A stretch of 64,000 bases of DNA from Nymphalis io (Eukaryota > Arthropoda > Insecta > Lepidoptera > Nymphalidae): the NCBI RefSeq assembly GCF_905147045.1, contig NC_065895.1, positions 2,361,001 to 2,425,000 of the forward strand. The letters are read 5' to 3'. Made by a program: the position numbers and the translations under genes. Shown piece by piece: positions 60,181 to 64,000 of this stretch (position 1 is its first letter; the number at the start of each line of letters is the position of its first letter). Below the pieces are notes generated by a model. That model saw only the letters and a program-made list of their open reading frames with translations, was not told the DNA's origin and made no database searches.

Positions 60181-61141
60181 CTTTTTTTTTTATATGTCCG
60201 GGATAGTCGGGAAGAATGTTCTGTACTAGCCGTCACCGCCTTGCCGGCCCGCAAGATGCCTCTTCACGCCTCGTTTGAAGGAACCCGGGTTGTAAGGGGA
60301 GGGGAACACGTAGAATGAATGGAATTCCTTACCAGCTGGTAAGGAATTCCATTTTTTGGTAGTGCGACAAAGAAAGGAGATGCCAAATTTCTTTGTGCGC
60401 GATGGAATTGATGTCACAGTTAGGCGGTGACATCGAGAACCAGCTCGCGTGGACTTAAGAAGGAAGGGGGAAGCAGGAATTATAGAGAATAATTCCTCAG
60501 AGCACTCGCCGTGATACAGTCGATAGAAAGCGCTCAGTGCTGCTATCTCGCGACGCAATTGTAAAGGTTCAAGGGTGTTTGTGACCTTTACGTCGCCAAT
60601 AATGCGTACTGCACGTCGCTGCAACCAGTCCAAGGCCTAAGTAGGTACTTAGCGGAGCCATCCCAAAGGTGCGAGCAATATTCAACGCAAGACCGAACCT
60701 GTGTTTTGTATAACAGGCACAGTTGTTGTGGCGTGAAAAAACGCCGCACCTTGTTCAGAACTCCGAGTTTCCGTGAAGCTGTTAACTAAGGTCGCAGCGA
60801 ACGTCCATCCCCAGCATGGCGATTTTGCTTTGTATCATCAGCGGTGTGCCACAGAGGGAGGGATGAGGGTAAAATGGTGACTTTTTCGCTGTGAGAGCGC
60901 ATACCTGTGTTTTCTTGGCATTAAACTCAACAAGATTATCAGAACCCCATTTGGCGATGAGCTCTAACGTCCTATCGAGTTCAATGACAAGATTCTCCCG
61001 CCTCTCCTCAGTTTCCGCCCACCCAGCCACTGCGCGTCCGTGGTATCCACCATGCACTGTACTATCATCTGCATAGCAATGTATGTTCCCAAGGGAGAGC
61101 ATATCATTGATATGCAAAAGAAAGAGTGTGGGAGATAGCAC
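60181..61141 (-). mobile_element. Broken LINE (CR1/jockey-like) with reverse-transcriptase remnant
   Basis: On the minus strand the element starts inside the RT palm (SPTLFLLHINDMLSLGN), includes the catalytic YADDSTVH motif, and continues ELIAKWGSDNLVEFNAKKTQ and IQSKIAMLGMDVRCDLS. There an internal deletion or frameshift ends the frame near 60782. The next block, RKLGVLNKVRRFFTPQQ then LYKTQVRSCVEYCSHLWDG, lies in another frame. A further frameshift leads to WLQRRAVRIIGDVKVTNTLE and the C-terminal GSFKRGVKRHLAGRQGGDG. The 3' end has a poly-A (poly-T at 60181). Compared with the copy at 47368, part of the 3' UTR is missing, and an extra palindrome interrupts the WNSLP region. The element is 5'-truncated and cannot be autonomous. 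Confidence 0.88.
60318..60353. repeat. Perfect 36-bp palindrome inside the LINE
   Basis: Each 18-nt half (AATGGAATTCCTTACCAG and its reverse complement) is exact, with no spacer. The related LINE copy near 47500-47520 has only one half, so this is a local inverted duplication. Confidence 0.95.
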
Positions 61142-61145
61142 AGAT

Positions 61146-61441
61146 TTTTTTTTTTTTTATAAAATAGGAAGACGGACGAGCATATGGGCCACCTGATGGT
61201 AAGTGGTCACCAAACGCCCTTAGACATTGGCATTGTAAGGAATGTCAACCATCGCTTACATAGCCAATGCGCCACCAACCTTGAGAACTAAGATTTTATG
61301 TCCCTTGTGCCTGTAATTACTCTGGCTCACTCACCCTTCAAACCGGAATACAACAATACCAAGTACTGCTGTTTTGCGGTAGAATATCTGATGAGTGGGT
61401 GGTACCTACCCAGACGAGCGTGCACAAAACCCTATCACCAG
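61146..61441 (-). repeat. SINE-A copy 15 (full length) at the 5' break of the LINE
   Basis: Poly-T, then ATAAAATAGGAAGACGGACG, to CCTATCACCAGTC. It begins 4-5 bp from the point where the LINE sequence ends. Confidence 0.92.
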
Positions 61442-62671
61442 TCAACTTTAATTCGTAAAACACCTGTCCGTCCGTCGAATAAGTTGCAATCTGACCTTAT
61501 ATTCCATATTTGTTATTATAAACGCGTTTCATTCGATAGAAATCATAGAATGCCATAAGTGTTCCAGCGTTTATTATATACTGAGAAACACAGGTGCAAG
61601 CTTTGCATATAAAGATGCGATGAACATGAGATAAGCGCATTAGGAGATGTTGTCGGTACATTTCTCCGTTATCTGCGTACTACATATAAAATTACAACAA
61701 AGTGTTACGCATGTTGTGCTATGTTTGTGTGAATTCCGTATATTATTTTTCGTTTTGATAACTTTAGATAATAGATTCACACACATTCGCATAGCAAAAG
61801 AACCTTCCTTAAACGCAAAATGAGCAACATTTCAAAGAGTCATGCGAGTGCAATGATTCTAAATGTACATAACTGTTAACTTCTAACGCAAAGATGTTAT
61901 ACTGCCGCGTGTACTAAATTTTACACACTTATTTTATGTATTTAAATTTAAAAAATATGTCTGTTTCATAATTTACAATTATTTTTCAATATGAATGTTT
62001 AACACGTACTAAAAGTGGGTACGATGATAACCTAAACGGGGTAGAACTGAACAACCGACTTTTCAGTTTAAGCTTCAAATTTCAAAGAATATTTTTCAAC
62101 TACAACCTCTTAAAAGAAATCTTTTGAATTAGGAATATGATAAATTTAGTATTACTTCAAAAATGCGAAAAACATGCCTTAAATAAATAGCTCTTAGAGG
62201 GGGGATATAAAGCAAAATTCTTATCTTAATTGTTTTTGTATATGTAAATCCAAATCAAAGTTAAAAACAAAATATTGTATGTGAGCGACATTATATATTG
62301 GGTTACGTCTTATCAAAAAAATACATAATAATCTCGATATAAAAATTATCACGAAATGTTTTCTTTTATTCTTTATATTCTCCTTATTATTTATACTCGT
62401 AGCTACTATAGGTCATTGAGACAAAAACTGGATAATTAATTATATTTACAAATAATCTAGCATGATATTTTCCTTTATTAATAAAAATTAAACTTTACTC
62501 AAGTATTTCACGCAAACACCAAGGAATTCAATAATACTTTTTTTAACAATCAAATATGTACACACGTGTTAATCATATTATGTAAGTTTTATTGTTTATG
62601 TACGAAAACCAACGAGTAGTCACTCCAAATTTATTATCTTTTACAATATTATATACAACATTTATTAATAC
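61442..62671. other. AT-rich stretch with no recognised gene
   Basis: No LINE sequence resumes after the SINE-A. No coding or repeat signal is recognised. Confidence 0.4.
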
Positions 62672-62947
62672 GACGAGCCGGTTGGCGTGGTTGGTAGATA
62701 CTTGCCTTTTCACGCCGAAGGTTGTGGGTTCGATTCCCACCCAGGACAGACGTTTGTGTGCATGAACATGTCTGATTGTCCTGAGTCTGGGTGTAATTTT
62801 CTATATAATTATGTATTTACAAAAGAAAAGTAGTATATGTAGTATATCAGTTGTCTGGTTCCCATAGCACAAGCTTTGTACAAGTTTAATTTGGGATCAG
62901 ATGGCCGTGTGTGAAAAAATGTCCCGGGATATTATTATATATTTTTA
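62672..62947 (+). repeat. SINE-B copy 4 (full length)
   Basis: Head GAGCCGGTTGGCGTGGTTGG, intact B box GGTTCGATTCC, body TGTCCTGAGTCTGGG and AAGCTTTGTACAAG, tail GGGATATTATTATAT. Confidence 0.92.
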
Positions 62948-63344
62948 ACATGAATATAAAATAAATGCGATTTAAGTTAAAGACAACTTCTAGAGCGTAT
63001 TAATATTGTTAAGATTCGATGTAGAATTGTTAAATATTATTGCGGCATTTAGTATAGAAATATACGATTTTTAATAATTTATTGTTTTTATGAGCAATTA
63101 TGTCAATTATTCTGTAGTTATAAAGCACATTGATTGCTTTATTACAGTCAACAGTGAACTTGACAATACATATAAGCAAACTATAAACATGTTAGGATTT
63201 GTATTGATAACCCGCGTTTAATGTTCCTGCTGATGTTATATTGTCAATACGATACGAACAGTCATTTTTAGAAATAGAATTATTGGGAAAGGCTAGCTTT
63301 TGCACAGAAACCTTCTCCACACATACAATCAAGTAAATTAGAAG

Positions 63345-63420
63345 TAAAGTAACAGCCTGTATATGTCCCACAGCTGGGCTAAGGCCTCCTCAAGAAAAAG
63401 AATAAACCACAGAAGACATA
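63345..63420 (+). repeat. Repeat D fragment (5' part)
   Basis: ACAGCCTGTATATGTCCCAC, AGCTGGGCTAAGGCCTCCTC is the hallmark of the 5' half of this lepidopteran repeat. Confidence 0.7.
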
Positions 63421-63889
63421 CGAGAAATTGTCATCCGACTGACGGATGTATTATAACCACAAATTAAACTCATAAAAAATCAGCGGTGCTTTCCCGCATT
63501 TGAAACCGTTTATATTAGTAAATCAGTAAGTAAATGAATGAACGGATGATCTGAATGACAAAACAACAACAGCTTTTAGCGTTATTGTCTGTAACAGATT
63601 TAAGCATTGTCTCATTAAAAGTAATCGATCTATAGACGCTTTATAGCCAGCATTAAACTTGTAATTTATAAAATTAAAAAAACTTGTGACAAAAAACCGG
63701 TAACAATGCAACTAAACAAGACGAACGTTTAAATTAATTTGCTATATTTAAGCGCGACTGGATTGTGCCATTCATATCTCTGGTGGGAAAATTTTTTAGT
63801 TATCTGTGCTGGTGATATTGTATTCTTATTATAAAACAACCTGATGTACGACTCGCCTTGGACGCTGAATATTGTGATATGAAGCAAAT

Positions 63890-63950
63890 TGAAATATACT
63901 TAATACAAGAAGGCTTTTACAAGCACTAGTATTATAACTTTGTATAACAT
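63890..63950 (-). repeat. Repeat E fragment
   Basis: AATATACTTAATACAAGAAG followed by GCTTTTACAAGCACTAG, antisense to the family 3' end. Confidence 0.55.
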
Positions 63951-64000
63951 TATTTAACGATATTATCAATTCACTATAGTTTAAAAAAAGTAAATAGCTT

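Noticed and set aside
40029..62947. tRNA-like sequences at the heads of SINE-B and SINE-C
   Set aside because: A and B boxes are present, but each is followed by a common SINE body and the cloverleaf is not intact; not called as tRNA genes.
1..64000. CRISPR array, prokaryotic operons, phage or integrated virus
   Set aside because: No regularly spaced direct repeats, no prokaryotic gene organisation and no viral hallmark gene were seen; the only reverse transcriptase belongs to a non-LTR element.

Overview
The window looks like AT-rich nuclear DNA from a lepidopteran insect, probably a butterfly. The evidence is the density of tRNA-derived SINE copies, a CR1/jockey-like LINE, and repeats of types common in moth and butterfly genomes. 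The genes carry GT-AG introns and encode insect-type proteins. Species cannot be fixed from sequence alone; a nymphalid is my guess.

All confidently identified genes lie in the first 19.2 kb. From left to right these are: (1) a four-exon minus-strand gene for the RNA polymerase III subunit RPC9/CRCP (2524-4617), with an 8-nt first coding exon; (2) two tandem, intronless, plus-strand glutamine synthetase-like genes (5176-6363 and 6599-7801), divergent from each other and from canonical insect GS; (3) an intronless plus-strand gene for the SERBP1/HABP4-type RNA-binding protein Vig (8932-10119); (4) on the minus strand, the six 3'-terminal coding exons (12066-19118) of a HECW-type HECT E3 ubiquitin ligase. 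These exons encode the complete catalytic HECT domain. The C2 and WW exons that should precede it were not found.

From about 19.2 kb to 64 kb no gene is recognised with confidence. The stretch is filled with repeats. SINE-A (about 300 bp, 15 or more copies, both orientations) generates most of the short hypothetical ORFs. SINE-B and SINE-C are tRNA-derived with good B boxes. Two copies of one LINE family occur; one retains a reverse-transcriptase YADD motif and is broken. Pieces of three further dispersed repeats and several long (TA)n runs are also present. The interval could be an intergenic desert or giant 5' introns of the HECW gene.

Several short patches stand out from this background by base composition, splice-like borders and open frames. 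They are a possible C-terminal membrane-anchor exon pair (22492-22742, minus), a possible first coding exon (33072-33112, minus), a possible signal-peptide exon with a TATA box upstream (49436 and 50036, minus), and a phase-compatible exon pair (45112-45206 and 46992-47088, plus). They are reported as candidates only.

No operon-like relationship is expected. The RPC9 and GS genes are divergently arranged with about 560 bp between start codons. The two GS genes lie head to tail 235 bp apart, as expected for a local duplication.
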